Positions 22,072 through 35,446 are shown, counted from the stretch's first letter. The stretch is DNA of 64,000 nucleotides from Echria macrotheca (GCA_030411725.1 MU839830.1:1984001-2048000); one strand, 5' to 3'. Notes: generated from the sequence alone by a model not told the origin. Translations and numbers: made by a program.

Positions 22072-25000
22072 ATGCCGGCCACGTCGTCAGGGCGGATAGC
22101 CAAGGCGCAGCGCCACTCGAAAAAGACGCCTCACCAAAAGAATCACCGATGGGAGTCTTTCAGCGCCAAGATCTCCAAACTCCATTCTCTCGATCCCCTG
22201 CGAAAAGTGCGCCGCCACGATCTCGAAGCCGAAGACCTCGCTGCGACCACCTCATATCTGCGCAATGGGCTGGAACGATGGGCCGAGCTCAACATCTCTC
22301 GGCCGTACATGGCCTTCCGCCGCGATGCCACCCCGCTCACCGACTCGCTGGCCCAGATCCTGTACCACGAAGACCGCATCATGGACCTGTTGGCCGAGTA
22401 CATCGAGCGCCATGAAAAGGAGGCCCTCGAGCCGCTGCTTGATCTCCTAACAGCCTTTGCCCACGATCTGGGCGTTCGCTTCGAGAAACATTATGCGCGG
22501 GCCTTGACTCTCGTAGTCAACCTGGCCAGCAAGGTGCACGATGTCGAGGCGATCGAGTGGACCTTCGCTGCTCTTGCGTTTCTCTTCAAATATCTCTCGA
22601 GGCTGCTCGTCCCGGACCTGAGACCGACATACGATGCTGTTGCGCCGCTGATGGGCAAAGCGAGAAACCCGGGGCACATTGCGAGGTTTGCTGCCGAGGC
22701 CATGAGCTTCTTGATCAAAAAGGCGGCAGCCCCGGGACACAAGGACAAGGCATTGCCTCTGATTGTCGAACATGTGAGGAAGGATTTGGAGGAGACGGCT
22801 GAGACCAAGCAGTTCGGGCTGTACAGCCAGGGCGTCATGGTCATGTTCGCCGAGGCGATCAAGGGCACCGGCAACTCTCTGCACTCGACAGGGCCGGAAA
22901 TTATCGCTGCTTTGATGAGACAAGTGCCGCTTCCTGAAATGGAGCTCAAGGGGCAGAGCATTTGGACGGATGTGTGTTGTGGGGTAATGACGAGCATCAT
23001 CCACCACTCGACGCCGGAAACATTCAAGCCCATTGAGACTCGAGTCGTAGAGGAGACGCTGGCGGATCCTGAGCGAGACGCGCTCTTTATACAGATTATC
23101 GGCACGATGGCGGGAGTAAGAAGAGGCAACCGCCTGCAGACCTGGCCTGCAGTGGTCAAGGCGCTGGTACAATCATTGAGCCATCTCGCGGCCGCCAAAG
23201 GGAAAGTCGAGGACGCGGACCAGACACAGATATGGCAGCGGATTATTGTCAACACCGCCATCGTATGGGCCGGGGCGCCCATGGACGCCATCATCCCGTC
23301 GCTGAATGCGTTAAACGGGAAAATGACCAAAGAGCCGCTCATGAAGTGGTACATTCCGTTCTGCTCGTATCTGGCGGATCTCAATCCGGAACGGTTCAGA
23401 AGTCTCTTCCAGAAGGAGTTCCAGAGGTAATTATTAGGTCCATTCTCAATCATCAATTGGCTGACCCCAGTCTAGGTTTATCGTCGCACACTGGTCTGAG
23501 CCTGCGAATGAGGAGCTGCTTTGCGTCCTCCTTCCCCATCTGGTTGAGACTGGCGCTCTCCCTGGTAGCGGAGAGAAGGACTCCTGTCCGCTTCCCCAGT
23601 CATGGCAAGACCAGATCGTCAGCAAGTTCGTCAGGCTCGAAGACACTCCCTTTCCTGAGAGTTGGGGGTTTGGAAAAGACCCAGGGACGTGGCGAGACAA
23701 ATGTCTACCCAAATATTCTGCGCGATTACGCGTCCTGGAGATGACATCGGTTCATCCGTCAACCAACGCTAGGATAGCGGAGGTCCTCCTGAAAAAGCTG
23801 AAGCTCGCACTTCGGCCTTCATCCTCAATACCCACCGATGAAGCCAACTTCATCATGAGTGACGGTTTCCGCGCCTATCTCAGGATGTCTGCCGCTCCTG
23901 GTTCTATCGACCCTAGCCTGGCACCCTTGCTACGAGCAGCGGCACCACGATTCTGCCACTCTCCCGCGTTCTTACGGGCTCTGCTCACATATGAACGCGA
24001 AGTTGGGGGCCAGGTAAAACACTCTCCTGGGCTCGGTTCTGGGAGCGAGAGCCCCCAAGAGGAAGAAGACCCGCTGATCAAGTCGCTTCTCGAAAATCTT
24101 TTCTCTCCGTCGCATGATCTGAGGCATGCATCGTTGAAGATTCTAGAAGTATTGCAGTCGACTCCGGACCAGGAATCAGCACTCGCAACAATGATTCAGG
24201 TGGAAGAGCTCGCGTTAAACATGCAGAACGTAAGAAGTATTGCGGTCCACCTCCGCAAACTCGGCCAGACATACTCCCATCTTGACGAGGGCTCGTGGCT
24301 CACCCGAGCAATACCCTCTTTCTTGTTCGGAATGATGACGGTTCAACTGTCTCCCGTCTGGGATGATGCTGTGGAGGCGATGAAAAAAGTGGCCGAGAGC
24401 AAGAGCGGAGAAGAAATCATCTCTAGCCTGGCTTTCGAATGGATGGATGTTCCCTCGCCGCAATGGACCGGCCCCTACAAGCCGCCAGGGGATGATCAAC
24501 ACCGCGGGCCGTTATCCGACTTTGATTGCCTGAACCTCATGCGCCTGCGCAAGACTGCCGAGGTAACCGGCCATGCGCTGGAAGAACCTTCTCAAGAAAT
24601 GCTTCAAATTTTCGAAGAGGGCCAGAAGATCGCGGAAGCACGATCTGATCGAGCGCGTAGTAAGGCGCTTAAGGTCTTTTCTGCCTTGCCTGCATTAGCT
24701 GAGAAGCGATCCAGGCGATTGGTACCGTATCTGTTGTCATTTACCGAAGAAGCCGACTCCCAGACCGAAGAAGCGGAAGAAGATGCCGAAGACCCTTCCG
24801 AGGGGACCTGGTCTCTTGCTGACCGCAAAGCGCTCGTGGGCGTGTTTGCGCAGTTCAACAACTCCAAAGTCCTGTATCAGAGTCAGAAGGTGTACTCGGC
24901 GCTGCTCAAGCTGTTGGCGAATGGCGACATTGAACTTCAAAAGCAGGCGCTCAAGGCGATTCTGGCCTGGAAGAGTGATGCGGTCAAGCCCTACCAGGAG

Positions 25001-28000
25001 CACCTTGAGTACCTTTTGGATGAAGCCCGGTTCAAGAACGAGCTCACGGTCCTTTTCCAAGGAGACAACAAGATCCAACCGGAGCACCATGACGAGGTCA
25101 TGCCTGTGCTCCTGCGTCTCCTTTATGGTCGAACGATCTCGAAAAAGGGAGCTGCAAGTGGTCGGCATGGACTCCACGCCACACGACTGGCTGTTGTAAG
25201 GCATTTGGATGTTGATGACATGGGAGGCTTCCTTGACATCGCACTCGGCGGACTTCGAAACATCCGTGTGGTTGATGACTCGGGGATTCGTGAGAGCACA
25301 TTCTCTCACGAGGTTCTTCCCGCTCGCAAACAGGTTGGTTTGCTGAATATGCTCGAGTCTATCATTAACGAGCTTGGAGCGGGCGTTCTACCTTACATGG
25401 AACCGCTCGTAAATGCGATTCTGTTCTGTCTCGTCTCGGCTTGCCGAAAGCTTGGGTCGGGGTCAGAAGACGACGAAGATACCGAGCCTGTCGAGAATGC
25501 CTCTCTGTACAAGGTTATTCGAACTACGGCGCTGAAGAGTCTTTGCAAGCTGTTCCAGAACGCGCAGACTTTCGACTGGACGCCGTATCAATACATGATG
25601 GTCAAGGAGATCATCAGTCCCAGGATCGAGAAACTTCCAGTGGAGACAACACAGGGCATTTCGGCTACCTGGAAACTCCTGTCGACTTGGTCGGCACTGC
25701 CAAAGACTGCGTTATTCCTATCTCTTGACAAGCGGATAGTTCCAAAAATGGTCGAATGCCTCGGGGTGGAGAAGGGAAAGGACGAAGTCAAGATTTTCGC
25801 TCTTGACGTACTGAAGAACCTCATCCGCCTCGCCGAAGCACCAGCTTCAGAGTCCGAGTTCAACGAGTTGATCAGATCCGAGCTGCTTGAAGCGAATATT
25901 GATCTGATATTAAGTCAGATTGGAGGGCTTCTGCGCGACCAGCATGATATCGGGCGGGATCTTCTCGGTTCGGCTGTCGACACTGTTGTTCAGATCGCTC
26001 CTATCGTCACTACCGCTACCAGTGTACAGGATATGGTCCAGATTGCTACATTCCTGCTGAACCAACCATCTCGGAAGGTCAGTCCGAAGATCAAGGGGTC
26101 GTTGCTGGTCGTCCTCAAGCAGTTTATCACCATGGATGATCTTCAGGAAAATGCGGAGCTCAAGAAGGACGTCTACAACGCAATTGCGTCGTTGTTCGGA
26201 TACTTCAAGGACAGACGCAACAGAGAGACGCTCGCGGAGGTTCTTCTGGTATTCGCAACACAAGAACCATGGGCGCAGGAGGTGGCGGATATTTGTCGCG
26301 ACCTGAACTCGTTCCTACCCAAGAGGCTGGACGAGCCGGACTACAATACCAGGGTCTCGGCGCTGAATGCGATTTCACGGCCGCGAGAAACCATATTCAC
26401 GATTCAGCAGTGGATGCCACTGATCCACAACATGCTCTTTTATATCCAGCAGGACGAAGAGTTTGGTGTGTTGTCAACGAACTCTGCTGATGGGCTCTGC
26501 ACTTTCATCACGACAGCCAAATCGTCCTGTGGAGGGTCTGAGGGGGATGTCTATATGGATGTCTTATCCACTCATATCTTGCCTGCTATTTACGCCGGAG
26601 CCAGACATGCTTCGGAAACCGTTCGGCGAGAAACCGTCCGCCTTCTCGCCCATTTGGTTGCGGAGTTCCCAACTTGGGAGCCGGTAGCCGACTTAACACC
26701 ACTCGGCCCCAAATCGGACGAGGCCGACAAGGCGTTCTTCTTCCACATTTTGAGCCCCGCCGTCTCGAGACAGCTTCAAGCGCTTCGAGAACTGGAGCGC
26801 GTGCATGACAAGCATGGGCTACAGAGCAAGAGTGTTAGCCAGTTCTTCATTCCCCTGTTGGAGCACTTTATCTTTGACCGGCCAGACGGTGGCGATGATC
26901 ATGGCTTGGGAGCGCAAGCAATCACCACTATTGCTGCCATGACAGTCTCCCTCGAATGGCAACAGTACCGGGCTATTCTCCGTCGATTCATTTCGTACGC
27001 GGAGTCGAAGCCGGAGTGGCAGAAGCGAGTGATCCGCCTCTTGGAGAAAGAGGCAGACGCGCTGCGAACAGCCATCGCTCAGAAGTCTACCGATGCTATG
27101 GATGTTGACGGGGGTGACTCCAAGACCTGCCGGCTCGGCATGACGTTGCCAGATCAAGAGAAGCTGAGCGGGGAAATCATCAACGGCTTCTTGCCGACGC
27201 TACTCACCTATATCCATGAGAAAGATGAGACGACGGTCAGCGCCAGGAGCCCCGTTGGTGTGATCATCGCCAAACTCCTCGTGCTCCTGCCAGACCAACT
27301 GCTAGGCGAGAAGCTCCCCGGCGTGCTTACAGACATCTGCCATATCCTGAGAAGCAAGTCGGTCGAGTCTCGCGACATGGCTCGGGATACTCTCGCCAAG
27401 ATTTCTGGCATCCTCGGCCCGGAGAGGTTTGAGTTCATTATCAAGGAGCTGCGTGGCGCCCTCATCCGCGGTTACCAGCTTCATGTTCTCTCGCATACCC
27501 TTCATTCCATCCTACTGGTGTCTATCCCCGCATTCCCGCAGGGCTCACTCGATTATTGCCTTCCCTCCATCATGGCTATCATCATGGACGATATTTTCGG
27601 GGTTGCTGGCCAAGAGAAGGATGCGGAGGAGTACGTCAGCCAGATGAAGGAGGTCAAGAGCAGCAAAAGTCAAGACTCGATGGAGCTTATTACCAAGAAT
27701 GCGTCCATTCGACGTCTCGGTGATCTGACCTCCCCTTTGCAGTCCCTTCTCATGGAGAAGCTGGACATCCGCACAGCTAGGAAAGTTGACGAGCTGCTGC
27801 TCCGGATCACCAAGGGCTTGCTGGAGAACCCGGCTGCTGCGTCACGGGATGCTCTGGTGTTCTGCTACGAGGTCATCCAGGAAGTCTACAAGAGTCAGAA
27901 CAAGAACGAGGCGCAGCCGAAGATCGACCCGCGGATCAGGAGATACCTCGTGCTCAAAGGCGCCAAGAAGAGCGACGGTGGTGTCACGGCCAAGCACACT

Positions 28001-29959
28001 CACAAGCTTGTCCGGTTTGCACTGGATATTCTCCGTGCTGTCCTCAAGAAGCACGACAACCTGAGGACAGCAGCTAACATTACTGGTTTCCTGTCGATCC
28101 TGGGTGATGCCGTGTTATCACCCGAGGAGGAGGTCAAGATTGCCGTTTTCAAGCTCCTCAACGTCATCGTCAAGGTGCCGTTCCCGAACGGGGAAACTGC
28201 CGGCCTCTACAAGGTGGCGACGAAAGAAGCACTCAAGGTCATCTCGCTAGCTCCCACCACCGCAGCAGACCTCCCACAAGCCGCGCTGAAATTGATCTCC
28301 GTGGTTCTCAGGGATCGACGAGAGATACCGATCAAAGAAGGTGCCTTGGACATGCTTCTCGGGAAACTCAAGGATGACCTAACCGAGCCGCTCTTTCGGC
28401 ACGTGTCGTTCAGCTTCCTGAGGTCCGTTCTGGACAGGAAGATGGAAACGGCGGCGGTCTATGATACTCTCGATTATGTCGGTACGGTCATGATCACAAA
28501 CGACGACAAAGATACCCGGGACCTCGCACGGGGCGCCTTCTTCCAGTTCCTCCGGGATTACCCGCAGAAGAGGAATCGATGGGAGAAGCAGCTCAAATTC
28601 ATCGTCGCCAACCTCAAGTACGAGCGCGAGGGCGGACGGCTTTCGGTCATGGAGGTGATAAACCTCTTGCTCAAAAAGTCGGCCGACGACTTCGTCCAAG
28701 AGGTCGCAGCTACTTGTTTTATCCCTTTGGTTTTTGTACTCGCCAACGACGACAGCGAGAAATGCCGCCTCGCCGCTGGTGAGCTCATCAAGGAGATCTT
28801 CCGGGTGGCGGATAGGGAGAGGCTGTCCAAGTTCATGACGCTTCTTCGCTCCTGGGTCGCGCAGGAGGGGAATACCGCTGTCCTGAATCTCGCTCTCCAT
28901 GCTTTCGGTCTCTATTTTGAGGGCAGGGAACCTAGCACCAAAGACAAGAAGGATCTTTCATTGGTGGTAGACAAGATCAGCGAGGTTCTGGGAGATACAG
29001 AGCTTGATGAATCCGATTGGGAGCTCGTCAATACGGCGCTATTGGCCACGCAGACGTTGGTACAGAAACATCCGCAGAAGGTCTTGTCTTCAGAAGCGGA
29101 AACAGTGTGGTCTGGTGTGGAAGGACGGCTTAAACATCCAAACGCGACGGTCAAACTCACGGCGATCAAGCTGCTGAGCATGTATCTGGCGGACTTTGCA
29201 AGGAACGCGACAAAGGCTGGCCAAAAAGCGCCACTCTCTGGGTCTCACGGTCTAGAGCTCGACGAAGACGATATCGGCAGTCTTGTCCGCGAAACACTCT
29301 GGATCCTGAATGGGACTGAAGTCGACGAAGCACTTGCGCAGGAGGCCGTTCAGGTCCTGCTCTTCCTCGGCGGGTATCTTAGCTCTGCGGAGCCCGAGAG
29401 TGATGATGAGGAATCGGAGGACGAGGAGGAAGAGTCCAACAAGGTGTTCAAGAAGCGGACCGATACGCGGTACTTTTACTGGAAGCTGGCGGCCATCATC
29501 CGGCGAGAACGGCAACCGAACGCCGAGTCGCTGGTGCCCAAGCTCGCGGCGATGGACGTGCTCGAGGCATCCTCAGCAAAAGCGCCGGTCGAGGTATTGC
29601 TCCCGTCGCTCAAGACCATCCTGCGGCCGCTGCGCAACCTGACGGACCCGTCGATCCCCGCGCCGTTTTCGCTGAATGAGGTGTTCAAGACGCGGTACGA
29701 GAAGCTGAAGGAGCAGGCGCAGTCGGTCATGGAGACGCTGCAGCGGCGCGTGGGCAATGAGGAGTACACCAAGGCGCTGCTGTCGGTGGGTGAGGACGTG
29801 CGGGAGCGGCGGCAGCAGCGGTCGAGCAAGCGCAAGATCGAGGCGATTTCGGCGCCGGAGAAGTATGGGCGGGACAAGCGGAAGAAGTTTGAGAAGAAGA
29901 AGGAGAAGAGGAAGGAGAAGGGACGTGAGCAGAGGGATGCGCGGCGGGCGTATCAATAG
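22072..29959 (+). CDS. utp20: U3 snoRNP-associated protein UTP20
   Basis: Exons 22072-23426 and 23476-29959, 2612 aa; yeast Utp20 is about 2490. The 49-nt intron (GTAATT donor, TCTAG acceptor) joins LFQKEFQR to FIVAHWSEPANEELL. The start MPATSSGRIAKAQRHSKKTPHQKNHRWESFSAKISKL (split here only by eye) has the typical basic beginning of the family. Nearly the whole protein is alpha-solenoid (HEAT-like) repeat, including the DRIM region, with an acidic patch (ESDDEESEDEEEESNK) near the end and a very basic Lys/Arg C-terminus (KKFEKKKEKRKEKGREQRD) typical of nucleolar retention. Utp20 is a large scaffold of the SSU processome needed for 18S rRNA maturation at sites A0, A1 and A2. Identity is sure; this is the largest gene in the window. 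Confidence 0.95.
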
Positions 29960-30525
29960 GCGATGTAGTGGTATACCCATGATTGCAATAGTGTTGTTGA
30001 AATAAATAAATTGATAATACACGGGGAGGTGCTTCGTATGCTTTGGCGTGACTTGGGCTGTGGTAGATTTGATCACGGTGGTACGCAGTAGAGCTAAGCT
30101 GGAGAGCGCATGGGGTATACGTCACCTGCTCTAACCTGCCCGATCTTGCTCAAGGAGCTGCCTTGGTCGCTATGTTACCAACCAGCCGTCTATATGCCCA
30201 TCTGCTCGGGCTTGGCACAAGGACAAGGCCTCAGCCCTGTCGTTTGAGAACAGGATCATCCAACGGGGACTGTGTCAGCTCGAGTGGTTGAACTTACCGG
30301 CAGACCAGAAGACTGGGAGACGAGAGGGTTATAGCAGACATCGTTAAGCTGGGGTTTGGTCAGTTTAGGTTGGCCATACGCAGGGGAGGGGGTTAGGGGG
30401 GGGAGTGTGCCGTATTAGCTTTCTACATAAACACAGTCTATCCGTAGTTGGTACAGAGATTTAGTCGGGAGATTTTGAACGCCGTCCAGCCTTCGATGCA
30501 ATATAGTGTATACACGTCACCCCCT
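29960..30525. other. Convergent 3' spacer with G-rich tract
   Basis: 3' UTRs of UTP20 and ZIM17. It contains three close G runs at 30383-30386, 30388-30392 and 30396-30403 that could form a G-quadruplex or slow transcription. No gene. Confidence 0.5.
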
Positions 30526-31176
30526 TCATGACTCCTCACCAGTCTTCTTCTCCCCATCCCCAGGCCGCACACTCTTAAAAGTCGCACCAGGCGGCGCGTC
30601 ATCCCCTTCCTTCTTTTCCCTCGGCTTTATATGCTCCTCCTCGTGATCCCTCTGCCGCACCACAACCTCCCCATCCTCCCAGAACTCAAAATCCTCCTCC
30701 CCGTCGTCGGATGAACCCAGCGTCCCCTTGCGGATCGACTGGCCCCGCTCGCGCAGGATGTCCTCGATGGTAACTTTTGCATCACCAAAAATGCGCAGGT
30801 GGTCGCTTATCACGTGACGGTTCTTGCACGACGGGCAGGTTACCAGCACCGAACCGTGGTGGTAGCCGTGCTTGGAGACGCGGTGGCGGGAGCGGTGGTT
30901 GCAGGGGCGGCAGGTGAATGTCAGTTCGTATTGCGGCGGTGGGCTGGGTTTTTGTTCTGATGATTCTGAGGAGGAAGGGTTTTGGGCAGTTCGGGTGGGC
31001 GGTCGAGGGATGGTGTGCTGGAAGCGGACGGAAGCCGGATGTATTGGTGGTCGAGATGGGAGGAATGGACGAGGACGCGTCGCGGCGCGGGATAGCCTGT
31101 TTATTGAGTGTGTTGAAGAGGGGAATTTGGCGAGAAGCCTTGGTGCGGCTGGGAGGAGTCGCGCGGCGGAAGGCAT
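30526..31176 (-). CDS. zim17: Mitochondrial zinc-finger Hsp70 chaperone ZIM17/HEP1 (DNL type)
   Basis: Single exon, 216 aa from the ATG at 31176. An in-frame ATG at 31251 would add 25 residues, but MPSAARLLPAAPRLLAKF is a good Arg-rich mitochondrial presequence, so the inner start is preferred. The core is a DNL zinc finger: TFTCRPCNHRSRHR with CxxC at residues 89-92 and VTCPSC at 114-117, then KNRHVISDHLRIFGD and TIEDILRERG. The family keeps mitochondrial Hsp70 (Ssc1) soluble and aids import and Fe-S biogenesis. The C-terminal third is acidic and charged (SSDDGEEDFEFWEDGE) and poorly conserved. The gene is divergent from cullin-3 and convergent with UTP20. Confidence 0.9.
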   Translation of the reverse strand: MPSAARLLPAAPRLLAKFPSSTHSINRLSRAATRPRPFLPSRPPIHPASVRFQHTIPRPPTRTAQNPSSSESSEQKPSPPPQYELTFTCRPCNHRSRHRVSKHGYHHGSVLVTCPSCKNRHVISDHLRIFGDAKVTIEDILRERGQSIRKGTLGSSDDGEEDFEFWEDGEVVVRQRDHEEEHIKPREKKEGDDAPPGATFKSVRPGDGEKKTGEES

Positions 31177-31892
31177 TGTGACGATGCAAACGGTGGATGT
31201 TAGCGGGAGTCCGGAAAGTGGTGATGAGAGCTTTGGTGTTGCGCGCGTCATTGTCCGGACGTTGCCGCTGGCAAGCTTTCAAATTTCTTATCGATAAGGA
31301 ATTAGCGTCGATAGCGATAAGAGGCTGGACATTAAAACGAAGTCAGTTGTTCTCTCCTGCAGCAACGATTCAAGGACATTTCATCCGACGCTCTTTCCTC
31401 AGACTAGGCAACCAGAAACTTTAATCAAGTCTATCACTATTTCACGGGGTTATATCCCCAGAACCTGGGGTTGTCTCGGCAAGCAATTGATGGTTCAGAA
31501 CTGGGGAAGACTGACCCGCAAATCCAAGGTACCCCAAACTCGACTTTTCTGTAGCCACACTAACCCCGGCCTCGAGGGGCAACTCGCAGGGTTCCGCCAG
31601 AAGCTCACCAAGCTTCGACCACCGCGTCCACGCGTAGAAACAGACCAGTGTCCTCTTCGACGACCCGACAGAGGTGCCCGAGTCCTTGGGAGTGTCCATC
31701 TCCAAGTCCAGCTCGGCGGCCCTCGCAAACCATCTATTGATGCCGACCGCCCTCGACTGCCTCGCTGCCCGACCCCACCCATTAAAGGCAGCCACATTCC
31801 TCGCCGTCCAAGACACAGCTCGACCATTGCACACCCCTCGTGCCAAAGCCTACTACCGACACGACAACCCGGGCTGCCGGGTATCAGGCAAG
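31177..31892. promoter_or_regulatory. Bidirectional promoter, ZIM17 / CUL3
   Basis: About 700 nt between divergent starts. An imperfect palindrome TTATCGATAA lies near 31289. The part just upstream of CUL3 is C-rich leader. No gene is supported. Confidence 0.45.
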
Positions 31893-34501
31893 ATGGCTCC
31901 GCCCGGTAGGATTCGGCCCGTTCGTCGGGTAAGTCTTGCTGTCGTCGCTGTCAATCGCCGAGGCTGACGTTGTGGCAGCCGCTTATAGCTAAGGCCCATG
32001 ATGACTTCGAACCGTGCTGGGAAATCCTTCGCGACGCCCTCACCAATATCCACACGCAAGATGCCGGCCGCCTCTCGTTCGAGAACCTCTACCGAGCGTC
32101 GTACAAGATCGTCGTCAACAAGAAGGGTGATGTCTTGTACGAGCGTGTCAAGAGCTTCGAGGAGGCTTGGTTCCGGGACCACATCATGCCACGCATATCT
32201 AAGCTCATAACGACCAACCTGGTCAACGTTGCCCTCGTCCAGGCCGAGGATACCAGCTTGCACGAGCGCCGCGAGATGGGCCAGAAGTTTCTCAGGGGCA
32301 TCCGCGATGCGTGGGTCGAGCACAACATGTCTATGAATATGATTGCCGATATTATGATGTACCTCGATCGAGCCTACATTTCGGATGCCGGGTTGCCGAC
32401 GGTGTTTGCTACTACCATTGGCCTGTTCCGCGACCACGTCCTCCGCAATACGCTGGGCAACGTGCAGCAGGTTGGCCAGGAGTTTGTCGTCTTTGACATT
32501 CTGAACGCCGTGATTCTCGATCTGATCAACATGGAGCGGGAAGGGGAAATTATCGATTGCAACCTGCTACGCAACATCACATCCATGCTGGAGGACCTTT
32601 ACGAGACGAACGATGAGATCCCGGACCAGAAGCTTTACCTGACTGTCTTCGAACCCAAGTACATCGACGCAAGCGCCGTCTTCTACCGCAAAGAGTGCGG
32701 GAAGCTTCTCCGAGAGTCAGATGCAAGTACATGGCTCCGGCATACTAAGAGACGGCTGGAGGAAGAGGCGATTCGCTGCACCACGTCCTTGTCCATCCTT
32801 ACCAAAGCCAAGATTGAGAAAGTCATCGAGAAGGAAATGGTCCTAGCTCAGCTCGACGGCTTCTTGAGTATGGAGGCTAGCGGCCTGAAGAGCATGATCG
32901 ACAATGATCGGGTCGAGGATTTGTTTATTCTCTACAGACTCATCTTGCGTGTTGACCCGTCGATGGAGCCCATCAAAGCGACGCTGCAGAATAGAGTCAC
33001 AGATCTCGGGTCGGAGATCGAAAAGACGCTCAAGAGCACTGATTTCTCGGTACCTGCGGTGGGAGTGGCCGACGCCGATGATGCCGTCGACGGTGCGGAG
33101 AAGGGCAAAGCCCAACCACTCAACGCCGCTGCCCAGCAGACAGCAGCAGCGATTAAATGGGTCGACGAGGTCCTAAAGCTCAAGGATAAGTTTGACCGGT
33201 TGTGGCAGGAGTGTTTCCAAGAGGATCTTATTCTGCAGTCAGCCATCTCCAAAAGCTTTACCGACTTCATCAACATGTTCAACCGGAGTTCCGAGTACGT
33301 GTCTCTTTTCATCGACGACACTCTGAAAAGGGGCGCCCGGAGCATGTCAGAGGTCGTAGTGGACGGTATCCTGGACAAGGCCATCGTTTTGCTGCCCTAT
33401 CTTTCAGACAGGGACATGTTTGAGCGGTACTATCAGAAACACCTCGCCCGGAGGCTTCTTCACAACAAGTCCGAGATCGATATCGAGAAGGACATGGTAT
33501 CTCGCATGAAGACGGAAATGGGCAACCACTTTACCGCCAAGTTTGAGGGTATGTTCAAAGACATGCAGCTTTCCAAGGATCTCGGTGAAGGCTACCGTGA
33601 GCACATCCGGCAGCTCGGTGATGTCGACACGAAGAAGGTTGATCTGTCCATCCACGTCCTAACCAGTAACTACTGGCCTCCTGAGGTGATGGGACGTGGC
33701 TCCTCGCAGGATGAGGGATCCAAGGGGGGGTGCAATTATCCTCCTGTGATTAAGAGATTGCAGGAGAGCTTTTTGAAGTACTACCTTAAGGATCGGAGCG
33801 GGAGAGTTCTCACCTGGGTCGGCTCGGCCGGAACTGCAGACATCAAGTGCGTCTTTCCCAAGGTTCCCGGGAAAGAGAGCGGGCCACTCAGCAAGGAACG
33901 GCGGTATGAGCTAAATGTATCGACGTACGGTATGGTGGTACTCATGTTGTTCAACGACCTCGCCGAGGGTGAGAGTTTAAGTCTAGAGGAGATCCAGGCC
34001 AAAACAAACATACCCATATCCGACCTCACGAGGACGCTCGCGTCGCTCTCGATAGCGCCGAGAACACGCGTGTTGGTCAAGGAACCCGCCACTAAAACGG
34101 TCAAGTCAACGGACAGGTTCTCGTTCAATGCGCAGTTCGCGAGCAAAGCTATCAAGATCAAGGCTCCGACAATTGCCAGCCTGTCCAAGGTCGAGGGCGA
34201 GGAGGAGCGCAAGGTTACAGAGCAGAAGAATGACCAGACGCGGTCACACATAATAGACGCAGCAATCGTGCGAATCATGAAGTGAGTCATTCATCTTTTT
34301 CGGTCCTGGCGCTAACTAACAACTCATAGATCACGAAAAGAGCTCAGACATACGCAGCTCACGACAGATGTTATCACTCAGCTGTCCAGTCGCTTCAAGC
34401 CTGAGGTCTCGCTGATCAAAAGGCGGATCGAGGATCTGCTGGCGCGGGAGTATCTGGAACGCGTAGAGGGCGAGCAATCCCTCTACCGGTATCTAGCGTA
34501 G
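31893..34501 (+). CDS. cul3: Cullin-3, scaffold of BTB-type ubiquitin ligases
   Basis: Exons 31893-31928, 31979-34281 and 34330-34501, 836 aa. The first exon encodes [12 protein letters not shown]; introns are 50 and 48 nt (GTAAGT and GTGAGT donors, CTAAC branch site in the second). The N-terminal cullin repeats bind BTB adaptors ([23 protein letters not shown]). The middle has [24 protein letters not shown], a strong cullin signature. The C-terminal winged helix carries the neddylation site IVRIMKSRKEL, whose Lys is encoded across the second intron, and ends EQSLYRYLA as cullins do. CUL3 with Rbx1 and a BTB protein forms an E3 ligase in nucleus and cytoplasm. CUL3 rather than CUL1/4 is judged from [13 protein letters not shown] and the overall layout. 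Confidence 0.93.
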
Positions 34502-35060
34502 AAGCCTCTACAAGTAACGACTGCTATACGACGTCACGGGACATGGCGGCGCAAGCGGTATTTGGTCTGGCATCGGACATGTGGTTGGGGCGTTGGGCGT
34601 TGCGAGAAAAATATAGATTTTTTATAGGGTAGAGTCCAGCGGGGGTATGATTTTGGTTTTAGTTGTCGTAGCCATGTATTCCATGCCAGCGAACTACAGT
34701 CTCGTGCATATGATGGCTGTGCTGTGTTGGTGTTTAACTCGCCCTTTCCGACCTCACCTTCTTGACCGGTTCCGCCCTATGGCCTTTCTGGCCGATGTCC
34801 GTGGCATTACACTACTCCTTTCTCGACGACGCTGCCTAGAAGAATGGGAGGTGGAGGTTTCGCCATGCTCACACAATGCTTACGCTGCCTGTAGCCACCT
34901 CATCACACCGCCGGTGCTCCAGAATCTGACATTTCAGATGTCTGGACTTGTTGCTGATTTGGGTATATATAAGCCAGCCAGCCTCCTCGCTCCATATAAG
35001 CACATTCGTTTTCCAGAGACAATGACAATGTAAAAGCCGATCTGCGCCAAGGGACCGGGG
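34502..35060. other. Spacer between CUL3 and the tRNA-like array
   Basis: CUL3 3' UTR and non-coding DNA. Open frames such as 34647-35033 show no family features. The first array TATA-like element begins at 35061. Confidence 0.5.
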
Positions 35061-35103
35061 TATATAATTCCAGAACACACTGCACTTCTCAACACAAACC
35101 CAG

Positions 35104-35222
35104 GGGCGGGTAGCGTAGTGGTCAGCGCATTCCTAAGCGTTTCAGCGTTTTTGTGTTTTCTTCATCATCTTCTCTCTCCAGCGTTTAGCGAAAAGACCTG
35201 GGTTCGAATCCCAGCCCGCCCA
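35104..35222 (+). ncRNA. tRNA-like Pol III RNA, unit 1
   Basis: Acceptor GGGCGGG pairs with CCCGCCC (35215-35221), discriminator A. D arm GCGT...GCGC with GTGG loop; T arm CTGGG-TTCGAAT-CCCAG. The A box (TAGCGTAGTGG) and B box (GGTTCGAATCC) are intact. TATATAA is at 35061, 43 nt upstream; terminator T8 is at 35230-35237. In place of an anticodon arm: TTC, then CTAAGCG pairing with CGTTTAG, then GAA, around a pyrimidine-rich loop that contains a second CAGCGTT. Positions 32-33 by standard counting are A-A, so there is no U33. Sister of unit 5. I cannot assign an amino acid; it may be a tRNA with an odd intron, or not a tRNA at all. Confidence 0.75.
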
Positions 35223-35309
35223 AGACATCTTTTTTTTATTTACTTGCGTAATCAAGCAATGGGGGCATATAATCTCAAAGCATACCTACCTTTTCACAAC
35301 GAAATACAG

Positions 35310-35446
35310 GGGCGGGTAGCGTAGTGGTCAGCGCATTCACTGAGCGTATCTCTCTCTTTCCCAAGCGATTTCCAGCGTTGATTCGTCATCTTTCTCCTTT
35401 AAATAGCGTTCGTTGAAAGACCTGGGTTCGAGTCCCAGCCCGCCCA
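35310..35446 (+). ncRNA. tRNA-like Pol III RNA, unit 2
   Basis: Same acceptor, D and T arms as unit 1, with T loop TTCGAGT. CATATAAT starts at 35266, 44 nt upstream; T6 terminator at 35455-35460. The insert begins TTCACTGAGCG and ends AGCGTTCGTTGAA, with extra AAGCG and CAGCG motifs inside. TTCA pairs with TGAA-like sequence (here TTGAA) and GAGCG with CGTTC. Position 33 by standard counting is G and the triplet at 34-36 is AGC. Confidence 0.75.
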
